Source of the DNA: Pseudomonadota bacterium
GTDB taxonomy: Bacteria > Pseudomonadota > Gammaproteobacteria > Acidithiobacillales > Acidithiobacillaceae
Direction of reading: 5' to 3'
Assembly (NCBI GenBank): GCA_021827445.1
Contig: JAKAVW010000006.1
Location: 1-25,689, forward strand
Length of the DNA: 25,689 nt
The notes beneath the pieces were generated by a model, which did not search any database, was not told where the DNA came from, and saw only the letters and a list, made by a program, of their open reading frames with translations. Made by a program: the position numbers and the translations under genes. Below are positions 1-8,095 of this stretch, one piece after another (the first letter of the stretch is position 1; each line of letters starts with the position of its first letter).

Positions 1-535
1 CCGCGCTGTCTGCTGCGTTGGCTGCCGTATTGTAGGATTGGGTTTCTGGCCAGATAGTGTTTGGTATGCCAAAATCCTGGCGCAGGATGTGCTCCATGGT
101 GACCGCCTCAGGCGGGGCACCCAGTCGCGGTGCTCCGCCGCTGGGAATGATGGGGAGCCCGGTTTGCTTGGCCAGTTGGGCGGCGGCCATCAGGCGCACG
201 AGCGTGCGCGCATTCGCGGTCTCTTGGGTAGATTCCGGGGACCGCATGACCTCGCCGCCGCCCAGCACCACAATCGCTCCGGGAGCTTCACTGCCGCCCA
301 CGGGTTTTGCGAGTGAGGGGTAACGATCTTCCAGCGGCAGAAGGAGGAGCTTGGCACCGACGGCGGTAGAGAAAAAATAAAGGCTACCCAGGGTGAGTAG
401 AATGAGCACCCGCCCGAAATAACGCCACCCCATGGTTTCTGCCGACCAGCCGATGGCGGCGAGGACGAATAAGAGACCAGGCGGCTGTAGCAACGCTGAG
501 GCCAGGGTGAGTACGGTGGTGTAGCGCAGCAACAT
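1..535 (-). CDS. YdcF/ElyC/SanA-like DUF218 membrane protein, 3' end cut by window edge
   Basis: This frame stays open from an ATG at 535 to the left edge (178 codons), so only the N-terminal part is visible. Residues about 3-30 and 40-62 are hydrophobic and read as two membrane segments. They are followed by the start of a DUF218 domain: a strand AIVVLGGG, then ESTQETANARTLVRLMAAAQ, LPIIPSGGAPRLG with a GGAP turn, EAVTMEHIL, and GIPNTIWPETQSYNTAANA, which matches the conserved acidic plus S-x-NT/EN pattern of the family. ElyC and SanA proteins of this family act in envelope integrity and peptidoglycan or undecaprenyl-phosphate metabolism; the exact reaction is not settled. The start lies 14 bp after the lipA stop, with GGAG upstream, so it is probably the last visible gene of the envelope operon. 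Confidence 0.8.
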   Translation of the reverse strand, partial: MLLRYTTVLTLASALLQPPGLLFVLAAIGWSAETMGWRYFGRVLILLTLGSLYFFSTAVGAKLLLLPLEDRYPSLAKPVGGSEAPGAIVVLGGGEVMRSPESTQETANARTLVRLMAAAQLAKQTGLPIIPSGGAPRLGAPPEAVTMEHILRQDFGIPNTIWPETQSYNTAANAADSA

Positions 536-549
536 GCCTCTGGCTCCGC

Positions 550-1506
550 TCAGTCCCCGCCCATTTCATGGAAACTGCGCTCGGCATGATAGGAAGATCG
601 CACCAGCGGGCCGCTGGCGACGTGGCGGAAACCCATGGCCACACCATCTTGCTGTAACTGCTGAAACTCTTCCGGCGGAACGAAACGAGCGACCGGTAGA
701 TGATGGCGGGAGGGTGCCAGATATTGCCCCAGAGTGAGCAGCTCGCATCCGACCTGCCGCAAATCCTGCATCACCGCGCGGATTTCGTCGAGTTCCTCGC
801 CCAGGCCCAGCATCAGTCCGGATTTGGTGGGGACTGCGGGGTGATGTGTCTTAAAAGCCGAGAGCAATTGCAGCGAGTGGCTATAATCCGCACCGGGTCT
901 GGCCTGTAAGTACAGGCGTGGTACGGTTTCCAGGTTGTGATTGAAGACGTCGGGTGGCGTCGCCCGGAGAGCTGCCAAGGCCTTGTCTACCCGGCCGCGG
1001 AAATCCGGCACGAGGATTTCTATGTGCAGATTAGGGCAATTTTCACGCAGGGCCGAGAGCACCTGAGCAAAGTGCTGGGCACCGCCATCGCGCAAATCAT
1101 CACGGTCTACGGAGGTAATGACGACGAAGCGTAGTTCCATCGTCGCCACGGTCTGGGCAAGGTGCGAGGGTTCCAGCGGATCAGGTGCTTGCGGGCGGCC
1201 ATGGGCCACATCGCAGAAGGGGCAGCGACGGGTGCAAATGTCTCCCAGAATCATGAAGGTCGCTGTCCCGCCGCCGAAGCATTCGCCTAGGTTGGGGCAT
1301 GAGGCCTCTTCACAGACCGTGTGGAGGTCCGCTGCACGCAGGATCTTCTTGAGCCTGTCCACCTCGGGGGACAATGGTGACCGTACTCGCAACCACTGGG
1401 GCTTGGGCTGGCGTTCGGACACTGCCGGAATGATGGGTATAGAGTTACGTGCGGTCTTTTCGGCACCGCGCTCGGCTTTTTTAGCATCGTGTTGTTGGGG
1501 GTCCAT
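550..1506 (-). CDS. lipA: Lipoyl synthase (radical SAM)
   Basis: LipA inserts two sulfur atoms into protein-bound octanoyl groups to make the lipoyl cofactor of 2-oxoacid dehydrogenases and the glycine cleavage system. At 318 residues it has the usual length. The auxiliary cluster cysteines C65, C70 and C76 (C-EEAS-C-PNLGE-C) and the radical-SAM motif C91-x3-C95-x2-C98 are all present. The C-terminal RSSYHAE carries the serine that ligates the auxiliary cluster in this family. The first 25 residues are a charged, poorly conserved extension. The ATG sits directly behind the lipB stop (1 bp gap), and GGAGG lies inside the end of lipB, so the pair is almost certainly co-translated. Confidence 0.97.
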   Translation of the reverse strand: MDPQQHDAKKAERGAEKTARNSIPIIPAVSERQPKPQWLRVRSPLSPEVDRLKKILRAADLHTVCEEASCPNLGECFGGGTATFMILGDICTRRCPFCDVAHGRPQAPDPLEPSHLAQTVATMELRFVVITSVDRDDLRDGGAQHFAQVLSALRENCPNLHIEILVPDFRGRVDKALAALRATPPDVFNHNLETVPRLYLQARPGADYSHSLQLLSAFKTHHPAVPTKSGLMLGLGEELDEIRAVMQDLRQVGCELLTLGQYLAPSRHHLPVARFVPPEEFQQLQQDGVAMGFRHVASGPLVRSSYHAERSFHEMGGD

Positions 1507-1507
1507 G

Positions 1508-2146
1508 TCAGGCCCCTCCTTTTCTCAAGGGGCGCTCCAGGCTGATAGCCAATTCCGTCATCAGGGTTTCGGCAATATCACGACTTGGCCAGTCCGGACA
1601 GAGGTCATGCACCTGGGTGACTGCGAGATTGACCATGCCACAAGGATGAATGCGCTGGAAAGGACTCAGATCCATCTCGGTATTGAGGCTGAGGCCGTGG
1701 TAACTGCGACCGCGCTGAATACGCAGGCCCAAGGAAGCGATTTTGGCATCGCCCACATAGACTCCGGGAGCATCGCGACGCGCACGAGCACTCACGCCAC
1801 GTCGCTGGAGCAGACGAATGACGGACAGTTCCATGGCGGTGGTTAAGCTGCGGACGTTGATTCCCATACGGGGGAGGTCGATGAGTAAATAAACTACCCA
1901 TTGTCCCGGTCCATGGTAAGTGACTTTGCCACCGCGATCGCTGCGAATAACCGGAATGGGGCCAGGGTCAAGAACGTCAGCCGCGTCAGCATTGCGTCCG
2001 AGAGTAAAGACGGGAGGATGCTGGAGAAGCCACATCTGATCCGGCGTGTCGGCTTCTCGCTGGGACGTGAATTCGCGCATGGCGTCCAGCACCGTGAAGT
2101 AAGGAAGCAACCCGGGCCAGCAGCGAACGAGTATGGGGGCATTCAT
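1508..2146 (-). CDS. lipB: Lipoyl(octanoyl) transferase
   Basis: LipB moves octanoyl from acyl carrier protein to the lipoyl domains of target enzymes, supplying the substrate of LipA in the cytoplasm. The 212-residue product has the substrate-binding signature RGGKVTYHGPGQ at 71-82. The catalytic pair is also visible: Lys135 in AKIASLG and Cys169 in HPCGM. Its ATG overlaps the stop of the upstream ybeD-like gene by ATGA, and its own stop is 1 bp from lipA. The order dacA-ybeD-lipB-lipA is the classical proteobacterial one. Confidence 0.97.
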   Translation of the reverse strand: MNAPILVRCWPGLLPYFTVLDAMREFTSQREADTPDQMWLLQHPPVFTLGRNADAADVLDPGPIPVIRSDRGGKVTYHGPGQWVVYLLIDLPRMGINVRSLTTAMELSVIRLLQRRGVSARARRDAPGVYVGDAKIASLGLRIQRGRSYHGLSLNTEMDLSPFQRIHPCGMVNLAVTQVHDLCPDWPSRDIAETLMTELAISLERPLRKGGA

Positions 2147-2409
2147 AAGCAGAGGATCACGCCGTCGATCTCTTTGACGGATGTATAAATAGCCAGGAGA
2201 TGTTCATGGCTGTTGACTTCCAGGGAAATCGTGACGGCTTGATATTGCCCCTGGCTGCTGGGTCGGCAGGAGAAGGCTGTGTCCGGCAAATCCGGCGCAT
2301 GAGGTGCGATTGCCGCACGCACTGCCACGAGCAGATCAGCGTGCTGACCGATGGCTTTGACGTGGTGCAGGTGCGGAAAGTCTGCTGCTGGATTTTTTTC
2401 GGTTTCCAT
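2143..2409 (-). CDS. ybeD: YbeD-like DUF493 protein
   Basis: This small 88-residue cytoplasmic protein belongs to the DUF493/YbeD family by size, by the DFPHLHHVKAIG segment, by the S-x-x-GQYQAVTISLEVNSHEHLLAIY core and by its place between dacA and lipB. The family has an ACT-like alpha/beta fold; E. coli YbeD has no established enzymatic role. The ATG at 2409 is the first start after an in-frame stop nine bases upstream, which fixes the N-terminus. The Shine-Dalgarno is weak. The stop overlaps the lipB ATG, so it is co-translated with lipB. A longer overlapping frame starting at 2543 was not accepted as coding. Confidence 0.88.
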   Translation of the reverse strand: METEKNPAADFPHLHHVKAIGQHADLLVAVRAAIAPHAPDLPDTAFSCRPSSQGQYQAVTISLEVNSHEHLLAIYTSVKEIDGVILCL

Positions 2410-2571
2410 AGCGTCTCATAATCTCTTCGTGTCATCGTCGGACAGGACCGATCCATACGCCTGATGGTCATGGTAAGTCTTCCCCCGTCTGAGGTGAAGA
2501 CCCGCAGTGCCTGGATGGGTGCTCCAGAGGAAGCTAGCGGCATTGCTGCTGTGACTCAAGCCTCTTTATGC

Positions 2572-3738
2572 TTATAGTGAGTTACTGATCCTGTGAAAGA
2601 TCTGCGCTATCCAGCCCGCCTTCTTCACAGAAGTCTGGGCCATAACTGGCACGGACTTCAACTGCTTACCATCCAGTAGAAAGACGAGTCGCCCGACGAT
2701 CGCACCTTTCTTCAGCGGGGCCTGGAGATTGGGTGTAATCTCCACCACGCGTCGTAGATCGGAAAAATGTCCTTTAGGAACTGTAATATCTACAGCTTGC
2801 GCGACACCCACGGGGATATGCATGGGCGATAAATCGCTGCGGCTAATCTCGCTGACTTTCTCACCGGCAGTATAGACCGGATGGTTGGCGAAAAATCGGT
2901 ATCCGTAATCGAGCAGGGCTTCGACGGCATTGGTGCTGCCAGCCCAACTCGGTCCGCCGAGAACAACAGCGATAAGACGGCGACCATTCCGTATGGCAGT
3001 AGCATCAATACAATAGCCGGATGCGTCGGTCAAGCCGGTTTTCAGTCCGTCCACCGTCTGGTCACGAAAAAGTACGGGGTTCCAGCTCCGTTGGGTAATA
3101 CCGTTATAAGTATAGGACTTTTCTTTAGTGATCTGAATAACCTGCGGGAATTGCTGAATGAGCGCGCGCGACAGCTTGGCCACGTCCAGTGCAGTGGTAT
3201 AGAGATTGCGGTCTGGCAGGCCATCGACATTGCTATAATGAGTGTTGCGCAGATGAAGGCGCAGTCTCATGTCGTTCATCAGGGTGACAAAACCCGACTG
3301 ACTGCCACCCACCGCTTTTGCAAGAGCCACCGCTGCATCATTCCCTGAATCAATCAGCAGTCCATGCAGTAATTGATCGACATTCGCCGGTGTATTGGGC
3401 TGGACAAACATACTGGAGCCCCCCGTCCTCCAGGCCGTGTCAGAGATCTGGATGTCTTCCTGAGCAGTGAGGGTGCCGTCCTGAATAGCCTGGTAAGTCA
3501 GATAGGCCGTCATAAGTTTAGTGAGGCTGGCTGGCGCCCGTCGCAAGTTTTCACTTTTGGCCGCGATAATCTGTCCAGTATCGTAGTCCATCAGCACATA
3601 GCTGACGATGGCAGGTAAGGCCGGTGCCGGTGGCGTGGGCAGCATGGGTGCCGGGGTTGTGGCAAATGCCCAGGGAGCGAGGCATAAGCCGGCAAACAAC
3701 AAAAGTATTCGGGTGGTCATGGAATTACGGACAATCAT
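2572..3738 (-). CDS. dacA: D-alanyl-D-alanine carboxypeptidase (PBP5/6 class)
   Basis: DacA trims the terminal D-Ala of peptidoglycan stem peptides in the periplasm. The 388-residue protein has a signal peptide (about residues 7-26, ending AFA). It carries the three penicillin-binding motifs S71-LTK, S131-GN and K233-TG, and then the C-terminal beta-rich PBP5 domain (about 290-370). It ends with a short amphipathic tail (GWIAQIFHRISNSL) of the kind that anchors PBP5 to the membrane. Met7 is an alternative start; Met1 is kept because GAGG lies a suitable distance before it. A -10-like TATAAT lies about 60 bp upstream, so it may have its own promoter in addition to read-through from rodA. Confidence 0.96.
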   Translation of the reverse strand: MIVRNSMTTRILLLFAGLCLAPWAFATTPAPMLPTPPAPALPAIVSYVLMDYDTGQIIAAKSENLRRAPASLTKLMTAYLTYQAIQDGTLTAQEDIQISDTAWRTGGSSMFVQPNTPANVDQLLHGLLIDSGNDAAVALAKAVGGSQSGFVTLMNDMRLRLHLRNTHYSNVDGLPDRNLYTTALDVAKLSRALIQQFPQVIQITKEKSYTYNGITQRSWNPVLFRDQTVDGLKTGLTDASGYCIDATAIRNGRRLIAVVLGGPSWAGSTNAVEALLDYGYRFFANHPVYTAGEKVSEISRSDLSPMHIPVGVAQAVDITVPKGHFSDLRRVVEITPNLQAPLKKGAIVGRLVFLLDGKQLKSVPVMAQTSVKKAGWIAQIFHRISNSL

Positions 3739-3797
3739 AAGAGGCCTCAGTGGTGAGCGCTGATTGGAATTTGGAATGGTCTTTGAGTATCCTTGGA

Positions 3798-3825
3798 ATT
3801 ATAGCGATGCCTCGGCAGAAAGCCA
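3798..3825 (-). promoter_or_regulatory. Candidate sigma-70 promoter for dacA
   Basis: On the minus strand a perfect TATAAT occupies 3798-3803. A weak -35-like TGGCTT lies at 3820-3825 with a 16-bp spacer. It is in the 144-bp gap between rodA and dacA and would give a leader of about 50 nt. The -10 is convincing but the -35 is poor. Confidence 0.4.
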
Positions 3826-3882
3826 TGCCTGGAGTGCGGCAGACAGTATCCAAAACCCAGCGCTTTTTGGGGAGAAATTGCA

Positions 3883-4977
3883 TTATTCGTGCATGCGCGG
3901 ATGGGCGTGGACCGACATCAGGATCCCCAACCCGATCATAAAGGTCAACATGGCTGTTCCGCCATAGCTTATCAGTGGCAGAGGTACTCCTACCACGGGA
4001 AGAATCCCGGTGGTCATGCCCATATTAATGAAAATATAAAGAAAAAAAGTCAGACTCAGCGTGCCGGTAATGAGGCGGCCGAAAGAATCCCGGCTCTCAT
4101 AGGCGATTACCAGGCCACGCAAGATAATGAGCAGGTAGGTAGAGATAAGAACAATCACTCCGACCAGACCAAACTCCTCGGCGAATCCCGCAAAAACGAA
4201 GTCGGTTTGGGCTTCTGGCAGGAAATCGAGGTTAACCTGGGTGCCGTTGAACCAGCCCTTTCCCCAAAATCCACCAGAACCTACGGCGATCATGCTCTGA
4301 ATGATATGGTATCCCGCACCGAGGGGGTCGCGTTGAGGATCCAGGAAAGTCAGGATGCGCTCTTTTTGGTATCCGTGCAGAAAATGCCAGAGAACCGGCC
4401 CGCTGACCGCGACCAGGATGATGAGCCCGATAAACCAGCGGCGGCGTACTCCCGCCAGCCACATCATGAAGATCCCGGCAGCGCCAATTTGTGCGGCTGT
4501 GCCCAGGTCGGGTTCCTTGGCGATGAGCAAAAAGGGAATGGCAATAAGCACGAACCCCATGATAGCAGAAAGCCAGTGGCGGACGTTTTCCTGCTGAGAA
4601 TAGTAATAGGCGAGGAATAGAGGCAGGGCGAGCTTCATAAGCTCCGAGGGCTGAAAGGTCAATGGCCCAACGCCTAGCCAGCGGCGTGCGCCAAGATTGG
4701 TTTTGCCCGCCACGAGGGTGATAGTGAGCAGGATAATACCTATGGCGTACAAGGCGGGTGCCCAGGCGCGAATGCGTTCCGGAGGCGTATTGGCGACGAC
4801 TACCAATACGACGATGCCGATAGCGAATCGCAAAAGTTGGGCAAGCACCACGCGGGTACTTTCCTGGCTGCCGCTATACAGCACCGCGAGGCTGATGAGC
4901 ATGAGTATCACGATGCCCGTCATGAGTGCCGGATCCAGTTTCCGCAGCGGCCGTAGCAGGCGAATGCGCCAGTTCAT
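3883..4977 (-). CDS. rodA: RodA, SEDS-family peptidoglycan glycosyltransferase
   Basis: RodA polymerises lipid II into glycan strands during side-wall growth and normally works as a complex with the transpeptidase PBP2. The 364-residue product has about ten hydrophobic segments. It carries family signatures QPSELMK (after TM4), KEPDLGTA, the periplasmic loop EAQTDFVFAGFAEEFG and the C-terminal PLPLISYGGT. Length and motifs are complete. Its ATG (4975-4977) overlaps a TGA (4974-4976) that is the native stop of the upstream mrdA remnant. RodA is therefore intact while its usual PBP2 partner at this locus is destroyed. Confidence 0.97.
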   Translation of the reverse strand: MNWRIRLLRPLRKLDPALMTGIVILMLISLAVLYSGSQESTRVVLAQLLRFAIGIVVLVVVANTPPERIRAWAPALYAIGIILLTITLVAGKTNLGARRWLGVGPLTFQPSELMKLALPLFLAYYYSQQENVRHWLSAIMGFVLIAIPFLLIAKEPDLGTAAQIGAAGIFMMWLAGVRRRWFIGLIILVAVSGPVLWHFLHGYQKERILTFLDPQRDPLGAGYHIIQSMIAVGSGGFWGKGWFNGTQVNLDFLPEAQTDFVFAGFAEEFGLVGVIVLISTYLLIILRGLVIAYESRDSFGRLITGTLSLTFFLYIFINMGMTTGILPVVGVPLPLISYGGTAMLTFMIGLGILMSVHAHPRMHE

Positions 4978-5437
4978 GGGTTGACCTCCGGTGTCGTCAC
5001 AGTATTGAGGCGGGTGTCGTTTCCTGCCCTGGCCACGGGGCCGGCGATACTGCCTTCATGGTCATTGTGTTCAACAAGCACGACCACGGCGATATGCGGA
5101 AGATTGTCCAGCGCATGGGAAATAATAGGGCGCACGAGCCTGCCAGGTTTGAACCGACGGAGCTATCACGCTGCGCATGGTATACCTGAGCGTTGCCGGT
5201 ATCGGAAGTCACGATATCACACGTCGCACCCCGAATGAGGGGGCGCGTCAGGTGATCGGGCGATTGTTCTGGGTGCGAACTGACCAGGCGGCTACCATGA
5301 GCTGAGCGAGACCATTGCCGAATCGTCACCCGCAGTCTGAACACCTGTATGACGCTAAGCAGAACGACCAGTCCCGCCACGACGGGAAGGCGGTGGGCGA
5401 ATTGTCGAGGTGCCTGGGCGGGCTGCAATGCGTTCAT
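4974..5437 (-). pseudogene. mrdA: mrdA (PBP2) remnant: anchor and C-terminal tail kept, transpeptidase core lost
   Basis: A PBP2 gene of roughly 1.8-1.9 kb is expected between mreD and rodA; only 464 bp is present. The ATG at 5437 overlaps the mreD stop (ATGA) and starts a cytoplasmic tail plus one membrane anchor (PVVAGLVVLLSVIQVF), as in PBP2. In other frames follow pieces resembling the end of the transpeptidase domain: QLMVAAW...NNRPI, RPLIRG, then DIVTSDTGNAQVY, a degraded counterpart of a KTGTAQVY motif. A clear C-terminal match comes next: DNLPHIAVVVLVEH, SIAGPVARA, and RLNTVTTPEVNP with its stop overlapping the rodA ATG. The SxxK and SxN catalytic motifs are absent. Reading the pieces needs several frame changes. 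The frame from the native ATG happens to stay open for 146 codons, stopping at 4997. Confidence 0.85.
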
Positions 5438-5910
5438 ATATGTCGTGGACGTAATGCGTGACGCAGATAATCGAACGCTAGCGTAAATAGCGGCCACAGC
5501 AGGGCGCCGATCAAGGGTCCTAGGAGTAGCGAAAAATGCCATGTGATGGTGCCTGCCCAAGCCTGCCACAACCAGACCAGCAAACGGTGCGTGAGCAGTA
5601 ATAGAAATATGAAGAACAACTGCTCCCAGGACGGCAGGCTGCGGACTCTGCCAAGGCTGGTGTAGAGCAGATAAATCATAATCACCCCGGCGATGGCCTG
5701 AGCCCCCAGCACATCCCCGAGCACCATGTCCTGCAACAGACCAATCAACCAGACGATGGTGAAGCTCAGTTCAGAGCTGCCGCTGATCGCCCAATAGAGT
5801 AGCAGTAGAGCAACAAAATCAGGATGGAGTAACGCATAAAACGGGCCGCAGGGAATGGTTTCTGCTGTAAGTGCAAGGAAAAAGCCGAGAATGAATGCGA
5901 TGGCGATCAT
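5434..5910 (-). CDS. mreD: Rod shape-determining protein MreD
   Basis: MreD is the small integral membrane member of the elongasome, linking MreB/MreC to RodA and PBP2. The 158-residue protein is almost entirely hydrophobic, with about five membrane segments, and contains the LIGLLQDMVLGDVLGAQAIAG segment typical of MreD. It overlaps mreC at its start (ATGA, 5907-5910) and the mrdA remnant at its stop (ATGA, 5434-5437), so the operon is translationally chained. Confidence 0.93.
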   Translation of the reverse strand: MIAIAFILGFFLALTAETIPCGPFYALLHPDFVALLLLYWAISGSSELSFTIVWLIGLLQDMVLGDVLGAQAIAGVIMIYLLYTSLGRVRSLPSWEQLFFIFLLLLTHRLLVWLWQAWAGTITWHFSLLLGPLIGALLWPLFTLAFDYLRHALRPRHI

Positions 5911-6746
5911 GGTGTAACTACGGGCTGCGGGGATGGGCGATCCCAGAGCATAAGCACCGTGCTCAACTGTCCCAAGCGAACGGCTGGCCGCACTGCGATC
6001 TGTGCAAAGGGTTGGTCACCATTATGGATAACTGCGGAAATCGTACCGACGTTCAGCCCCGGTGGGTAACGCCCACCTAAGCCAGAGGTGACAAGCCTGT
6101 CGCCGACTTTTAGGGAGGTGTTGCGCGGTTGAAATGGTACTGCAAGGCTGTCAATATCCCCCCTGCCGTCCACCAACAAGGGGGTGTCCGAGTCTGCGGG
6201 CTGTACGGGAATGCTGCTGTCCAGGTCAGAAAGCAGCGCCACCTCACTACTCATAGGTGAAACACTGACTACCTGGCCAGCCACTCCGCCCGTGGCAAGA
6301 ACGGGCTGTCCGACAAATATTCCTGCGCGCGCCCCCATGTTGACGACCAACAGTTGGCTACCGGGTGAGAAGTTCTGCGCGATAACCTGTGCGACGGCCA
6401 CTTTCCCGGGCGGTTGGGGGATGCTGTCGAGTAACGCAAGAAGTTGACGATTCTCGTTACGCAGGATATCTGCTTCTAATAGTTTGGGTTGGGCACGGAT
6501 GAGCTCAGCGCGTAGTCTGACATTTTCGGATGCTAACGCGGCACGGCTTTGCAGGTAGTTGTTAGCCTGCTGCCAGAAGCTGATTTCCTGCATGCTGATC
6601 CACTGCACCGGATAGGCCATAGTCAAAGAAACGCTTTCTATGTTGGGATGTTTTTCGCTGAACACCGAAACAAATACGGATAATACAATAAGCACCGCTA
6701 CACGAAGGAGCGGCGGGTAGCGGCGAGGAAAAAACAATGCAGGCAT
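5907..6746 (-). CDS. mreC: Rod shape-determining protein MreC
   Basis: MreC is a periplasmic, membrane-anchored scaffold of the lateral wall synthesis machinery. The 279-residue product has a short cytoplasmic N-terminus, one membrane segment at about residues 14-30 (LRVAVLIVLSVFVSVFS), a coiled coil at about 60-105 (ARAALASENVRLRAELIRAQ region), and two beta-barrel halves. The second half includes GRGDIDSLAVPFQPRNTSLK and VTSGLGGRYPPGLNVGTI, typical of MreC. It lies 24 bp after mreB and overlaps mreD by 4 bp. Confidence 0.95.
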   Translation of the reverse strand: MPALFFPRRYPPLLRVAVLIVLSVFVSVFSEKHPNIESVSLTMAYPVQWISMQEISFWQQANNYLQSRAALASENVRLRAELIRAQPKLLEADILRNENRQLLALLDSIPQPPGKVAVAQVIAQNFSPGSQLLVVNMGARAGIFVGQPVLATGGVAGQVVSVSPMSSEVALLSDLDSSIPVQPADSDTPLLVDGRGDIDSLAVPFQPRNTSLKVGDRLVTSGLGGRYPPGLNVGTISAVIHNGDQPFAQIAVRPAVRLGQLSTVLMLWDRPSPQPVVTP

Positions 6747-6770
6747 GGTAGCTCAGGAGAAACCGTAAAC

Positions 6771-7814
6771 TTAATCGTCGGCGAATACCTCACCTAGCAA
6801 CTCCAGTTCTTCGAGCGCCCGACCGCTGCCCCGTGCCACGCAGGTTAACGGATCCTCCGCAATGATGACCGGTAGTGCTGTTTCCTCCATGATCAGGCGA
6901 TCCAGATCGCGAAGGAGGGCGCCACCGCCGGTCAAGACCATGCCCCGTTCAGCGATATCGCCAGCGAGTTCGGGAGGCGTCTGCTCCAGGGCCAGTCTGA
7001 TGGCACCGACAATTGCACCTAATGGCTCCTGTAGGGCTTCAAGAATTTCATTGCTGGTAATCGTAAATGTCCGTGGAACGCCCTCGGCGAGATTGCGTCC
7101 GCGTACTTCCATGCTGAGCACTTCCTGACCGGGATAGGCGCAACCCACCCTCTTCTTGATCTCTTCGGCGGTAGTCTCGCCAATCAGCATGCCGTAATTG
7201 CGACGGATGTAGTTGACGATCGCTTCATCCATTTTGTCGCCACCGACACGCACGCTCTGGGAGTAGACTACCCCGCCCAGCGCGATGACACCGACTTCAG
7301 TGGTGCCGCCGCCAATGTCCACCACCATAGAGCCAGTCGGTTCCGCAACGGGCATCCCGGCCCCGATGGCGGCCGCCATCGGCTCTTCAATCAGGTGTAC
7401 TTCGCGTGCACCCGCACTCATCGCCGACTCGCGGATGGCACGTCGTTCCACCTGCGTTGCTCCATAGGGTACACAGACGATAATTCGGGGGCTTGGGCTC
7501 AGGAAGCGTTGATGATGCACGCGTCTGATGAAGTGCTTGAGCATAGCCTCGGTAATCTGGAAATCGGCAATCACGCCGTCTTTCAGGGGGCGGATTGCCG
7601 TAATGTTGGCCGGTGTGCGGCCCAGCATACGTTTGGCTTCTTCTCCGACGTACATCCGACGGCCGGTAGCCCCATGCCGCCCGGTGTGGATGGCTACCAC
7701 AGAGGGTTCAGACAGTACAATACCCTTGCCGCGCACGTAAATCAGGGTGTTGGCAGTGCCTAGGTCCACGGCGAGATCAGTGGAGAAAATGCCTAGAATT
7801 CGTTTAAATATCAT
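6771..7814 (-). CDS. mreB: Rod shape-determining actin-like MreB
   Basis: MreB forms ATP-dependent membrane-bound filaments that steer wall synthesis. The 347-residue protein has the actin-fold nucleotide signatures: phosphate 1 DLAVDLGTANTLIYV near the N-terminus, phosphate 2 MVVDIGGGTTEVGVIALGG, and the adenosine motif VLTGGGALLRDLDRLI. The N-terminal IFKRILGIF is a short amphipathic stretch for membrane binding. An in-frame TTG at 7817 precedes the ATG; the ATG at 7814 is preferred. It is the first gene of the envelope operon, with a candidate promoter about 90 bp upstream. Confidence 0.97.
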   Translation of the reverse strand: MIFKRILGIFSTDLAVDLGTANTLIYVRGKGIVLSEPSVVAIHTGRHGATGRRMYVGEEAKRMLGRTPANITAIRPLKDGVIADFQITEAMLKHFIRRVHHQRFLSPSPRIIVCVPYGATQVERRAIRESAMSAGAREVHLIEEPMAAAIGAGMPVAEPTGSMVVDIGGGTTEVGVIALGGVVYSQSVRVGGDKMDEAIVNYIRRNYGMLIGETTAEEIKKRVGCAYPGQEVLSMEVRGRNLAEGVPRTFTITSNEILEALQEPLGAIVGAIRLALEQTPPELAGDIAERGMVLTGGGALLRDLDRLIMEETALPVIIAEDPLTCVARGSGRALEELELLGEVFADD

Positions 7815-7902
7815 CAAGTTGGAAGCCTTGCTGAAAATGGAAGAGACGGCTTCGAAGGGGCAGTAAGGTTACTGCATCCGCGACAAGCCATGTGCAGGGA
7901 GC

Positions 7903-7931
7903 AGTTTAGCATGAGGAATGGCCGGGACCAA
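7903..7931 (-). promoter_or_regulatory. mreB: Candidate sigma-70 promoter for the mre operon
   Basis: The minus strand reads TTGGTC (7926-7931), a 17-bp spacer, then TAAACT (7903-7908), preceded by TG one base upstream as in an extended -10. It sits in the 281-bp gap between soxB and mreB, downstream of the soxB terminator, so it is the natural place for an mreB promoter. Matches are moderate. Confidence 0.4.
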
Positions 7932-8035
7932 AGCTATGAAGCCTGTGGCTGAATGGCTACTGCATTCGCCTTGAGGTGTGCCTGAACCGTCAGTGGACGC
8001 TGTCGGGTGTTCGGCAGAAATCAGCAGTGCGGCCA

Positions 8036-8060
8036 CAAAAAACCGGCGCTGGGCGCCGGT
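8036..8060 (-). terminator. Rho-independent terminator of the sox operon
   Basis: On the minus strand an 8-bp perfect GC-rich stem (ACCGGCGC / GCGCCGGT, arms 8053-8060 and 8042-8049) with a 3-nt loop is followed directly by a run of T (8037-8042). It lies 36 nt after the soxB stop and separates the sox operon from the mre operon. Confidence 0.9.
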
Positions 8061-8095
8061 GCGTTACGCTCGTTACCTGCAACAGTCTATAAATC

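Noticed and set aside
2157..2543. A 128-codon minus-strand frame covering the gap between dacA and the ybeD-like gene
   Set aside because: Most of it overlaps the ybeD-like gene out of frame. The unique part (2410-2543) has no motif. A remnant of an aminotransferase was considered but no convincing match was seen, so the 162-bp gap is left unassigned.
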